A stretch of 64,000 bases of DNA, taken from the NCBI RefSeq assembly GCF_040702505.1, contig NZ_JBFBLC010000006.1:62001-126000 (forward strand), given 5' to 3'. This DNA is from Terrabacter sp040702505. GTDB lineage: Bacteria; Actinomycetota; Actinomycetes; Actinomycetales; Dermatophilaceae. A program made the position numbers and the translations under genes. Of this stretch, positions 26,212-33,982 are shown piece after piece (the first letter of the stretch is position 1; every line of letters starts with the position of its first letter). A model generated the notes under the pieces. That model was given only the letters and a program-made list of their open reading frames with translations, did not search any database and was not told the DNA's origin.

Positions 26212-26231
26212 GAACTACAGGTCTGTAGTTC
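26212..26231. promoter_or_regulatory. Perfect 20-bp palindrome, probable operator
   Basis: GAACTACAG (26212-26220), GT, CTGTAGTTC (26223-26231) is a perfect 9-bp inverted repeat with a two-base centre. It lies about 120 bases from each of the divergent starts (scoA at 26091, peptidoglycan-binding gene at 26357). It sits just upstream of a promoter-like pair for the rightward gene. It is AT-rich for this genome. The TACA...TGTA arms recall operators of the BlaI/CopY type, but the spacing differs. Confidence 0.65.
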
Positions 26232-26242
26232 TCCTGAGGCGC

Positions 26243-26272
26243 TTGTGGTCACTGTGACGGTGGTGCATAAAT
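26243..26272 (+). promoter_or_regulatory. Candidate promoter for the peptidoglycan-binding gene
   Basis: TTGTGG (26243-26248) and CATAAA (26266-26271) are 17 bases apart and resemble -35 and -10 boxes. The segment includes the small palindrome GTCACTGTGAC (26248-26258). It is one of the few AT-rich patches in the region and would give a leader of roughly 75 bases. Confidence 0.4.
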
Positions 26273-26356
26273 GGTGCAGGAGTGATCGGCGGTGGCGACT
26301 CAGCTGCCCCGCCGGACCGCTGTCGCGCTTGCACCACACTGGGGGAGGACCACGCC

Positions 26357-26848
26357 ATGACCGCCTACGCGAGCAGGTCGCCACGCACGAGCGTGGGCGT
26401 CGCGCAGGTCGACGTCGCGACCGGCTACACGCCCTACAAGGGCCTGACCATCGGAACCGGTGCGCGAGGGGCGGCTGTCCGCGTCCTGCAGCGCGCGCTC
26501 GGCGGCCTCGCCGTCGACGGCGTCTACGGGGTCCTCACCACCGCCAAGGTCGCCCGGCTCCAGCGGTCGCTCGCGATGCCGCAGACCGGCGTGGTCACCC
26601 CCGAGCTGTGGGACGTCCTCGAGGCCCGGGACTTCCCGTTCGTGTCCGACCGTTCCACCGTGCTGCGTGCCGGCGACACCGGCCCGCAGGTCGTCGCCGT
26701 GCAGCGCCTCCTCGGCGTGCGCGAGACCGGTGTGTTCGACCTCGTGACCCGGGAGGCCGTCAAGGCCGCCCAGGCGCGCGCGGGGCTCGCGAGCACCGGC
26801 GTCGTGGCCTCGCGGACGTGGTCGCTCTTCGACCGCCTGTCGGCCTGA
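26357..26848 (+). CDS. Peptidoglycan-binding domain protein without a visible signal peptide
   Basis: The 163-residue protein contains two PG_binding_1 repeats. The first (~residues 34-85) includes GARGAAVRVLQRALGGLAVDG; the second (~98-155) includes GDTGPQVVAVQRLLGV. Such domains bind peptidoglycan and are normally on exported proteins. Here the N-terminus (TAYASRSPRTSVGVAQ) has no hydrophobic core, and an upstream in-frame start at 26282 does not add one. ATG 26357 has GGGGGAGG upstream. It may be exported non-classically or bind a cytoplasmic ligand. It is divergent from scoA across a palindrome-bearing promoter. Confidence 0.85.
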   Translation: MTAYASRSPRTSVGVAQVDVATGYTPYKGLTIGTGARGAAVRVLQRALGGLAVDGVYGVLTTAKVARLQRSLAMPQTGVVTPELWDVLEARDFPFVSDRSTVLRAGDTGPQVVAVQRLLGVRETGVFDLVTREAVKAAQARAGLASTGVVASRTWSLFDRLSA

Positions 26849-26877
26849 GCAACCCTGTTCGGGCGAGGGCCCGCGTC

Positions 26878-27612
26878 TCAGGCGAGGTGGCGGACGTCGA
26901 GGGTCACACCCTCGGAGGCGAGCCGGTCCTGCACGTCCTGCCGCCCGCCGCGCAGCAGCACGACGGACCCGTCCGCCGCCCACGCCGCGAGTGCACGGCG
27001 CAGCACCCGGTCGAGGGAGCCCTCGAGGGCCACCCGGGGAGCGTCGCCCCACTCCTCGGCGGACGTCACGACCTCGCCGTATGCCGTGTCCTGGCCGTCG
27101 ACGACGAGCGCCACGTCCCCGGCTTCCGGGTCCGCTGCGGGGGAGAAGAGGTCGCCGTGGGTGGACAGCTCGCGGGCCTCGTCGACCGCCGACGGCGCCG
27201 CGCCGGCCTCGGGGTGGCTGCGCGCCAGCGCCGGCAGCGACACCAGGACGGCGTCACCCCCGTGGGCGGCGGCCGCGGCCGGTGAGTCGGTGACGAGCAC
27301 GTCGGCACCGGGCGCGGCGTCACCCACGACGACGGTCGCGCCCACCGACCACGCCGCGAGGGCCCAGTAGAGGGAGCGCCAGTGCGCCGGCAGGTCGATG
27401 CCGACGGTGGTGCCGGGCCCTGCGTCGGCATCGTCCTGCAGCAGGTTGGCGGCCTTGGCGACCCAGTTGGCCAGCACCCGGGCACTGAGCTCGATGCGCT
27501 CGCCGCAGGTCGGGCCGGGCTCGTCGTCGTACCACGTGAGCCGGGGACGGCCGGGGTCAGAGGCCACCATGCGGGCCAGCACGTCGGCCGGCAGCAGGGC
27601 CGGGCTCACCAC
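26878..27612 (-). CDS. TIGR03089-family protein (degenerate AMP-binding-like)
   Basis: The 244-residue protein has LTWYDDEPGPTCGERIELS and GIDLPAHWRSLYWALAAWSVG, resembling the N-terminal subdomain of acyl/aminoacyl adenylating enzymes. It lacks the Thr/Ser-Gly-rich adenylate motif. This matches the actinobacterial TIGR03089 family, whose function I do not know. GTG at 27612 or 27609 starts it. It follows the LCP-family gene by 25 bases on the same strand, a neighbourhood I recall as common in actinobacteria. A role linked to wall-polymer attachment is only an inference. Confidence 0.85.
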   Translation of the reverse strand: MVSPALLPADVLARMVASDPGRPRLTWYDDEPGPTCGERIELSARVLANWVAKAANLLQDDADAGPGTTVGIDLPAHWRSLYWALAAWSVGATVVVGDAAPGADVLVTDSPAAAAAHGGDAVLVSLPALARSHPEAGAAPSAVDEARELSTHGDLFSPAADPEAGDVALVVDGQDTAYGEVVTSAEEWGDAPRVALEGSLDRVLRRALAAWAADGSVVLLRGGRQDVQDRLASEGVTLDVRHLA

Positions 27613-27637
27613 GCGGCCACCGTTCGTCGACGGGCCA

Positions 27638-28873
27638 TCAGCTGTTCCCGCCCTCCTTGACCGTGGTGCCGGGGGGCGCCTGGGTCATCGGCTCGTCGTT
27701 CTTCAGCGCGGTGAACAGCGCCTTCGCGCGCACCGTGTCCCACTTCACGGCCAGGGCGCCGGTGCTCGTGCGGTAGGAGAGGGTCGAGGTCGGCACCGAG
27801 AGCGAGAGGCCCTCGTCGTTGCTGACCGAGCGCATCGCCTGCAGCACCCGGACCGCGTCCATGATGCCGGTGCCCTCGCCGACGGCGAGCCCGGCGGCGG
27901 ACGCGTCGGCGAAGCTCTTGTAGCGCCAGGGGAGCAGGACGGTCGAGGGGGTCGCCGCCTTCTTCATCAGGGCGCCAAGGAACTGCCGCTGGCGAGCGGC
28001 TCGGCCGATGTCACCCAGCGGGTCCTCGTAGCGCGAGCGCACGTAGCCGAGGGCGTTGCCCCCGTCGAGGGTCTGGCAGCCCTTCTTGAGGTTGATCCCG
28101 GCCTTCTTGTCCTTCATGTCGCGGGGGACGCAGAGGTTGACCCCGCCGACGCTGTCGACGACGTTGGCGAAGCCGCCCAGACCGATCTCGACGTAGCCGT
28201 CCACGTGGATGCCGGTCGACTGCTCGACGGTCTCGGTGAGCAGCTTCGGCCCGCCGATCGAGTACGCGGCGTTGATCTTGTCGTGGCCGTGCCCGGGGAT
28301 GGGCACCCAGGAGTCGCGCGGCAGGGACACCATGACCGGCTTGCCGCCGCTCTCGGAGACGTGCACGAGCATGATCGTGTCGGTGCGGTTGCCGACGGCG
28401 TTGCCCGTGGCGTACTTCTTGCGCTGCGCCTTGGTGAGCCCCTCGCGGCTGTCGGACCCGACGAGCAGGTAGTTGTGGCCGGAGGTGTCGGCCGGTCGGT
28501 CGCCCGCGGGGACGTTGTCGACCTTGTTGACCGCGCTCCATGCGTTGAGCGGCACCCACACGAGGAAACCGATCCAGGCCAGCAGGAGCACCAGCAGCAC
28601 GACGAGCACGATGCGTCCCCGGCGCCGCCGACGGGGCCTGCCCGGGACCGCCGCGGGAGCGGTCGGCCGCCGGCCGGGCCCGTCCGGCCCCCCTGGCGCC
28701 CGTCCACGCCGGCGGGTGTCGACGAGGACGGCGTCGTCCGCGCCACCGTCGCCGTCGGGACCGAGGCGTCGGGTCGAGGGCCCACGGCCGCCGGCCCGCT
28801 CGGGGCGACGCCGGGTGTCGACGACGTAGGCGTCGTCGCCGGAGCGCCGCGGAGTGCTCGGATCAGTCGGCAT
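27638..28873 (-). CDS. LytR-CpsA-Psr (LCP) family phosphotransferase
   Basis: The 411-residue protein has a basic/Pro-rich cytoplasmic tail (~90 residues), one membrane helix (VLVVLLVLLLAWIGFLVWV) and an external LCP domain. That domain has LLVGSDSREG, GNRTDTIMLVHV, VSLPRDSWVPIPG, HDKINAAYSIGG and RSRYEDPLGDIGRAARQ. The Arg and Asp residues in these phrases are the family's pyrophosphate-lipid binding set. LCP enzymes transfer lipid-linked wall polymers to peptidoglycan, so this is the likely attachment enzyme for the polymer exported by 10708-12254. ATG 28873 is preceded by GAAGG and overlaps the upstream DUF2304 gene by 11 bases. Confidence 0.93.
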   Translation of the reverse strand: MPTDPSTPRRSGDDAYVVDTRRRPERAGGRGPSTRRLGPDGDGGADDAVLVDTRRRGRAPGGPDGPGRRPTAPAAVPGRPRRRRRGRIVLVVLLVLLLAWIGFLVWVPLNAWSAVNKVDNVPAGDRPADTSGHNYLLVGSDSREGLTKAQRKKYATGNAVGNRTDTIMLVHVSESGGKPVMVSLPRDSWVPIPGHGHDKINAAYSIGGPKLLTETVEQSTGIHVDGYVEIGLGGFANVVDSVGGVNLCVPRDMKDKKAGINLKKGCQTLDGGNALGYVRSRYEDPLGDIGRAARQRQFLGALMKKAATPSTVLLPWRYKSFADASAAGLAVGEGTGIMDAVRVLQAMRSVSNDEGLSLSVPTSTLSYRTSTGALAVKWDTVRAKALFTALKNDEPMTQAPPGTTVKEGGNS

Positions 28874-29291
28874 CTGCTGCCTTCACGCTGGGGGGCGGGG
28901 TCACATCGGCCGACAGTGTCTCACTCGACCCTGCCGCCCGCACGTGCTCCGTCGCCGGGCGCGCCTCGTCGAGGGCGATGCGCCGCGCGAGCCGGGTGTA
29001 GCGGGTCTCCATGGCGCGGAACCGCTTGTACGTGGTGACCACGAAGCCGAAGAAGGCGACCGCGAGGCCGTAGAGGATCAGGTCGGCGCCGCGGCCGACC
29101 CCCAGGGCGCGGGCGAGGTTGGTCCACGTCTTGCTCGGGTCGATGATCGAGTAGACGACGAGCGCGAGCAGGAGCAGCAGGCCGAGGCGCCGCACGGCCT
29201 GGGTGCGCTGTCCGGTCCCGGCGAGCAGCCGCCACGCGCTGGCGAGCACCGCCGCGATGAGCAGGATCTGGATGACACTTTGCCGACTCAT
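28863..29291 (-). CDS. DUF2304 membrane protein (copy 2)
   Basis: The 142-residue protein has three or four hydrophobic segments (IQILLIAAVLASAWRLLAG first), the SIIDPSKTWTNLARALGVGRG loop and a charged tail. It is a clear relative of the protein at 16551-16952: both share SIIDP, A(N/R)ALGV and the LAR/LVR-IA-DEA segment. The ATGA overlap with the upstream GT2 gene shows coupled translation. The 11-base overlap with the LCP gene downstream puts all three in one operon. Function unknown; a GT2 anchor or partner is inferred. Confidence 0.85.
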   Translation of the reverse strand: MSRQSVIQILLIAAVLASAWRLLAGTGQRTQAVRRLGLLLLLALVVYSIIDPSKTWTNLARALGVGRGADLILYGLAVAFFGFVVTTYKRFRAMETRYTRLARRIALDEARPATEHVRAAGSSETLSADVTPPPSVKAADAD

Positions 29292-29974
29292 CGCCAGATC
29301 AGCTCCGCGAGGATGTTGATCGCGTTCCAGATCGACTGGCCCTTGGCCCGGGAGTAGTCGGTGTAGAGGATGTGCACGGGCTCCTCCGCGTAGGTGACCT
29401 TGGCCCCGTCGAGGCGCATCGAGCCGATCTGGGCCACGATCTCGGACGCGTGCGCCATCCGGTTCTGCGTGATGTCGAGCCTCTCCACGACGTCGCGGCA
29501 CAGCACCCGGAGCCCGTTGTGGGCGTCGGTCAGTCGGGTGCCGGTCGTCAGGTTGGTGTAGGCGACCGCCGCCCGGAGCACGGCACGCTTGGGCGCCGAG
29601 GCCTCGGTGCGCTCGTCGAGGAATCGGGAGCCGAAGACCACCTGGACATCGCCACGGCGGATCCGCTCGAGCATGACCCGGACGTCCTCGATCTGGTGCT
29701 GCCCGTCGGCGTCATAGGTCACGACGTAGCGCATCGCCGGGTCACCCAGGGCGTAGTCGAAGCCGGTCTGCAACGCCGCGCCCTGCCCGAGGTTGACCGG
29801 GTGGCGCACCACCGCAGCGCCGGCGCGCGCCGCGAGGCTCGCGGAGGCGTCGCGGGAACCGTCGTCGACGCAGACGATGTTGGGGAAGACGCGCCTGGCT
29901 TCGTGCACGACGTCGGCGATGACGGCGGCCTCGTTGTAGAGCGGCACCACCATCCACACGTCCTCGTTCTGCAT
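29288..29974 (-). CDS. GT2 glycosyltransferase, DPM-like (copy 2)
   Basis: The 228-residue GT-A enzyme has VWMVVPLYNEAAVIADVV, IVCVDDGSRDAS, VVTYDADGQHQIEDV and TDAHNGLRVL. It aligns by eye with the enzyme at 16952-17659 over its whole length, including the TDYSRAKGQS region near the end, so the two are paralogues. It probably makes a polyprenyl-phosphate sugar. It heads the operon GT2-DUF2304-LCP-TIGR03089. Co-transcription with an LCP enzyme suggests its sugar ends up in the attached wall polymer. Confidence 0.9.
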   Translation of the reverse strand: MQNEDVWMVVPLYNEAAVIADVVHEARRVFPNIVCVDDGSRDASASLAARAGAAVVRHPVNLGQGAALQTGFDYALGDPAMRYVVTYDADGQHQIEDVRVMLERIRRGDVQVVFGSRFLDERTEASAPKRAVLRAAVAYTNLTTGTRLTDAHNGLRVLCRDVVERLDITQNRMAHASEIVAQIGSMRLDGAKVTYAEEPVHILYTDYSRAKGQSIWNAINILAELIWR

Positions 29975-30172
29975 GCGCCCAGCCTAGAGCGGTGGGCGGG
30001 ATGCTCCGGCCACGCTCAGGACCGCGCCGGTGAGCGCCTCGAGAGCGCCTGAGAGCGCCGCGCGAGTGCGCTGACGAGGTCGCCGGCCCGTGCGTCGTCG
30101 GCCGGCCCGACACGCGAGCCCGAGCGGCGAGGAGCAGCGAGGGCGTACGTCTGGAACTAGAGTCGAGTCACC

Positions 30173-32347
30173 ATGACGGACGCGTTGCCACACCAGTCAC
30201 GCACCCACATCGGCGCGGTCTCGCGCGACGCGGGACCGTGGGCCAGCGAGGACTCGGCCGGCGCGCGAGACCACATCGCCGGGTCCGCAGCCCTCCGCAT
30301 CGCCGTCGTGGGTCCGACCGGGCCCGATGACGGCGCGGCCGCTGGGCACACGACCATGCTCGCGCACCACCTCGACGATGCCGGCCACGAGGTCACGCTG
30401 GTGTCCTGGGCCGACCCGTCCCGACGGCGCGAGGGAGTGCGGCCGCGACCGGCAGCCGGGCGGCACGTCCCGTCCTTCCCCCGCACGATCAGGGCGTTGG
30501 TCCGGACCCGCCCCGACAGCTGGCTCCGAGCGGGGCGGCGGCTCCGCGGCGCCGACGTCATCGTCGTGGTCCAGTCGCGCGCCGAGCTCGCTCCCGCCCA
30601 CCTCACGCTCCTGCGCGCGGCGCACGCAGTGCCGGGGGAGGCCGGACCGCACCCCCGGTCGGTGGTCGTGATCCTCGGCGAGCTGCCCCTCGACAGCCGG
30701 GCCTTCGACCGGCGGCTGGTCTCGGCCCTCCTCTCGCGCGTGCACGCGGTGCTCGTCGACGACCCGGGACGGGCGAGCGTCGCCCGGGCACTCGGCGCCT
30801 CGCACGTATCCGTCCTCGACCTGCCTCGGGGCACGGACGAGACCCCGCCCTCACACCGGTGGCACTCCGGCCGGACCCGGCTGCTCGCGCTCGGACGCGC
30901 AGAGGATGCCGACGCCGTCGTCGGGGTCACCGACCTGCTGCGGGCTATGGGCCCCGTGCCCGGCATCACCCTGACGATCGCCGGGCAGCTCTCTGGCAGC
31001 GAGCGAGAGCTCGTCGGTCGCCTCGCGGCCGATCCGGAGCTGACCGGCCGCGTCGAGGTCCGTGAGGGCACGGTGCCCTCTGACGAGCTGGCCACCCTCC
31101 TCGCGGAGCACGACGTGCTGGCGCTGCCGTTCCGGTCCGCCGCTGACTCCCGTGGCGTGCTGTTGGGGCATGCGCACGGCCTGCCGGTGCTGGCGCCCGA
31201 CCTGCCGCCGTTCTCGGCCGAGGTCACCGACGGCGTGGACGGCGTGCTCGTCCCCGCCGACGACGATGCCGCGCTCACCGCGGCGCTGCAGCGGCTCGGG
31301 GACCCGGAGCTGCGGCGACGCCTGGCAGAGGGTGTGCGCACCCCCGACCTCTCAGGCGCCTGGGCGCACTACCTGGGCGCCATCGAGGCCCTGTCCGTCG
31401 ACGCAAGTGTGCTGCTCGGAGAGGCCTGCGAAGCAAGTGCGGCGTCCGACGAGGTGTCGCAGCGCTCGGACTCACCGGGTTCGCCCGAACAGCCGCGCGG
31501 CGTGCCCGGCTCGGGCTCGTGGGGGAGCCGGCTCGGGAACGTACGCGGGCGCGTCGGCGCGGGTGCTCGCCAGGCGTCCCAGCTCGTCCGAGGCCACGCC
31601 GTAGCCCGCGCCGCAGCCGATGTCGGCAGCCGAGCCGCGGGCGACCTCGCGGGACTGGCCCGAGGCGGCCTCTCCCGCGCGCTCTCCGGCCGCCGAGCGC
31701 TCGTGACCCTGCGCCCGGACGACCTGCCCCACTGGGTGCTGGCCACGGATGTTCTCGGCGACTCCGAGGAGGCGGACGACGCGCGCAGGCTCGCCCGCAT
31801 CATCGGGCTGCCCCGGTCGCTCGACAGCGTCTCGGCGTGGGCGGCGCTCGGCACCCTGGCCGCCGTCCTTCGCGTCCGCGACGACGGCCGCCGCAGTGCC
31901 GTCATCGTCGACGAGGGCGGCCCTCGCTCGCTGCTGTCCCGCTGGGCGCGCGCCGTCGGGTTCGCGCCCGTCGAGATCGACTTCACGGGCGAGCACCCCA
32001 GTGTCGCGGCGCTCGACGTCGACGCGGGCTCCCTCGACGTCATCGCGCGCATCCACCCCGGAGGATGCGACGGCGACGATGTCGACCACGTGCTCGAGCA
32101 GGCCTCGTGGGCGCTGCGCTCCGGCGGCCTGCTCGTCGTCACCATTCCGCTGGGACCACGAGCGGCCGAGGGCGCGGTCGGCCCGGCCGACGTGCGCGGC
32201 GTCCTGGCCCGTGCCCACGACCTGGGCTTCGTGCTCGTCGGCGACCTCGACGGCGACGTCAACGCCCGAATGCGGCAGGCCGCCTCGCGCGCGAGAGCCG
32301 ACGACGCGGCATACGCCCTCGTGCGGCTGACGCTGCGGCGTCGCTGA
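30173..32347 (+). CDS. GT4-like glycosyltransferase fused to a methyltransferase-like domain
   Basis: The 724-residue protein has a GT-B-like N-terminal part (~40-410): RIAVVGPTGPDDGAAAGHT, LLALGRAEDADAVVG and GHAHGLPVLAPDLPPF. The donor loop reads PFRSAADSRGVLLGHA, without the usual glutamates of Ex7E. A low-complexity linker (~420-510) leads to a C-terminal Rossmann-like domain (~515-724) ending QASWALRSGGLLVVTIP, a methyltransferase-like phrase; the SAM-binding glycine motif is weak. Either half may be catalytically altered. A TAGAGT -10-like box at 30158-30163 leaves almost no leader before ATG 30173. It is divergent from the DPM-like GT2 gene. Confidence 0.72.
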   Translation: MTDALPHQSRTHIGAVSRDAGPWASEDSAGARDHIAGSAALRIAVVGPTGPDDGAAAGHTTMLAHHLDDAGHEVTLVSWADPSRRREGVRPRPAAGRHVPSFPRTIRALVRTRPDSWLRAGRRLRGADVIVVVQSRAELAPAHLTLLRAAHAVPGEAGPHPRSVVVILGELPLDSRAFDRRLVSALLSRVHAVLVDDPGRASVARALGASHVSVLDLPRGTDETPPSHRWHSGRTRLLALGRAEDADAVVGVTDLLRAMGPVPGITLTIAGQLSGSERELVGRLAADPELTGRVEVREGTVPSDELATLLAEHDVLALPFRSAADSRGVLLGHAHGLPVLAPDLPPFSAEVTDGVDGVLVPADDDAALTAALQRLGDPELRRRLAEGVRTPDLSGAWAHYLGAIEALSVDASVLLGEACEASAASDEVSQRSDSPGSPEQPRGVPGSGSWGSRLGNVRGRVGAGARQASQLVRGHAVARAAADVGSRAAGDLAGLARGGLSRALSGRRALVTLRPDDLPHWVLATDVLGDSEEADDARRLARIIGLPRSLDSVSAWAALGTLAAVLRVRDDGRRSAVIVDEGGPRSLLSRWARAVGFAPVEIDFTGEHPSVAALDVDAGSLDVIARIHPGGCDGDDVDHVLEQASWALRSGGLLVVTIPLGPRAAEGAVGPADVRGVLARAHDLGFVLVGDLDGDVNARMRQAASRARADDAAYALVRLTLRRR

Positions 32348-32380
32348 GCACCCCCTCGAGCCTGCGATGATGGTGCGGAC

Positions 32381-33358
32381 ATGAAGCGCTCACAGATCCT
32401 CACCGTCCTCCGTGTGGGCATCGCGCTCGTCACGCTCGCCGCGGTCGGCTACGCCGTGGCCCGCAACTGGGCCGACATGTCGGTGCAGCTCGGGAAGATC
32501 TCGTGGTCCACCTTCGCGTGGTCGACGCTCGCGGCCGGCGTCGGGACGTGGCTGACGATGATCGGGTGGAAGACGCTGCTGCGCGACCTCGGCTCCGACC
32601 TCCACGTCGCGCCGGCATCCGGCGTGTACTTCGTCGGGCAGCTCGGGAAGTACCTCCCCGGCTCGCTCTGGTCGGTGCTGGTCCAGGCCGACATCGGCAG
32701 CCACCTGAAGGTGCCGCGCCGTCGCACGGCCGTGACCGGTCTGCTCGCCCTCGGGCTGTCGCTGCTGACCGGGCTGCTCGTGGGCCTGCCGGCAGCGTCC
32801 CTGCTGCTCACCCGCGAGTCGGGGGGCTTCGACTGGTGGCTGCTGCTCGGGCTGCCCATCCTCGTCGTGCTGTGCTTCCCCCGGCTGCTCAACGCCATCA
32901 TCGACCGGGCGCTGCGCCTGCTGAAGCGGCAGCCGCTCGAGCAGCAGCTCTCGGGCGGCGCCGTGCTGCGGGCCGTCGGGATCTTCGTCCTGGTGTGGCT
33001 GTCCTTCGGGATCCACACGCTGCTGCTCGCCCGGGCCGTCGCCGGGGACGGCACGCCGCACCCCGACCTGACCATGGCGGCGCTGACCGGCTACGCCCTG
33101 GCGGTGTCGCTGGGGATGCTCACCGTGGTGCTGCCTGCCGGCCTTGGCGCCCGCGAGGGGCTGCTCACCCTGGCCCTCGCCACGGCGATCCCGACGCCTG
33201 CGGCCGCCGCGGTCGCGATCATGTCCCGCTTCATCGTCACCGTCGTCGACGTCGCGTGCGCGGGTGGCGGCTGGCTCTACGCCCGCTCGCACCACCTCGT
33301 CAGCCAGCGTCACGCCGCCGAGCAGGCCGAGCTCACCGATGCCGACCTGCGCAGCTGA
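32381..33358 (+). CDS. Flippase-like membrane protein (lysylphosphatidylglycerol synthase TM / AglD family)
   Basis: The 325-residue protein has eight or so hydrophobic segments with family phrases YFVGQLGKYLPGSLWSVLVQ and VVLPAGLGAREGLLTLAL. These mark the membrane domain of the LPG-synthase-TM/UPF0104 family. Family members move or help use lipid-linked sugars or lysyl lipids; the soluble lysyl-transfer domain is absent, so lysinylation is unlikely. It follows the GT4-like fusion by 33 bases on the same strand and ends the wall-polymer island. Confidence 0.87.
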   Translation: MKRSQILTVLRVGIALVTLAAVGYAVARNWADMSVQLGKISWSTFAWSTLAAGVGTWLTMIGWKTLLRDLGSDLHVAPASGVYFVGQLGKYLPGSLWSVLVQADIGSHLKVPRRRTAVTGLLALGLSLLTGLLVGLPAASLLLTRESGGFDWWLLLGLPILVVLCFPRLLNAIIDRALRLLKRQPLEQQLSGGAVLRAVGIFVLVWLSFGIHTLLLARAVAGDGTPHPDLTMAALTGYALAVSLGMLTVVLPAGLGAREGLLTLALATAIPTPAAAAVAIMSRFIVTVVDVACAGGGWLYARSHHLVSQRHAAEQAELTDADLRS

Positions 33359-33402
33359 CGGACGCGTGCGCGCCAGGTCGGCGCGACTCAGCTGACGGCG
33401 AC

Positions 33403-33849
33403 TCAGCGGCCGGTGTCGCGGCGCTCGAGGACGAAGACCGGGATGAGCCGGTCGGTCTTGGTCTGGTACTCGGCGTAGGACGGGAAGGCCGCGACGCAGC
33501 GCTCCCACCACTGCTCCCGCTCCTCGCCGGCCAGCTCACGCGCGTGCACGGGGAAGGTGTCCGTGCCGGCCTGCAGCTCGATGTCCGGGTGCGCGAGGAG
33601 GTTGTGGTACCACTGCGGGTGCGCCGGCGCGCCACCTTGGCTCGCCACGGCCGCGAACGAGCCGTCGTGCTCGACGCGCATCAGGGGGACCTTGCGGACG
33701 GCGCCGCTCTTGGCGCCGCGCATCGTCAGCATGACGACGGGAAGGCCCATGATGTCGACCGAGTCGGTGGTGCCGGTCGCCTCGATCGTGCCGACCTGGT
33801 CGCGGACCCACTGGCTGGGGCTGGGGACGTACTCACCGGTGATGGCCAT
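33403..33849 (-). CDS. Deazaflavin (F420)-dependent nitroreductase-family protein, Ddn-like
   Basis: The 148-residue protein has the split-barrel features of the Ddn family: LTMRGAKSGAVRKVPLMRV (cofactor phosphate contact region), VASQGGAPAHPQWYHNL and YQTKTDRLIPVFVLERR. Family members reduce quinones or nitro compounds with F420H2, suggesting the host makes F420. Length is typical. The gene follows the DUF3105 gene on the same strand after a 133-bp gap containing a 14-bp tandem repeat. Confidence 0.9.
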   Translation of the reverse strand: MAITGEYVPSPSQWVRDQVGTIEATGTTDSVDIMGLPVVMLTMRGAKSGAVRKVPLMRVEHDGSFAAVASQGGAPAHPQWYHNLLAHPDIELQAGTDTFPVHARELAGEEREQWWERCVAAFPSYAEYQTKTDRLIPVFVLERRDTGR

Positions 33850-33882
33850 TCCCGCAGGCTAACCCGGGACGATCGGGACTGC

Positions 33883-33938
33883 CGGAGTGGGGTCGGCGGA
33901 GTGGGGTCGGCGGAGTGGGGTCGCCGGGGTGGGGTCGA
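33883..33938. repeat. 14-bp tandem repeat, four copies
   Basis: The unit CGGAGTGGGGTCGG occurs four times head to tail: copies 1-2 identical, copy 3 with one change, copy 4 with two. It lies between the DUF3105 stop and the Ddn-like start, upstream of the latter. Fourteen is not a multiple of three, and no gene spans the repeat. Confidence 0.9.
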
Positions 33939-33982
33939 CGGGGACCGCGGGCGTACGCGTCGGGTCCGCTCTGCCCGACCGC

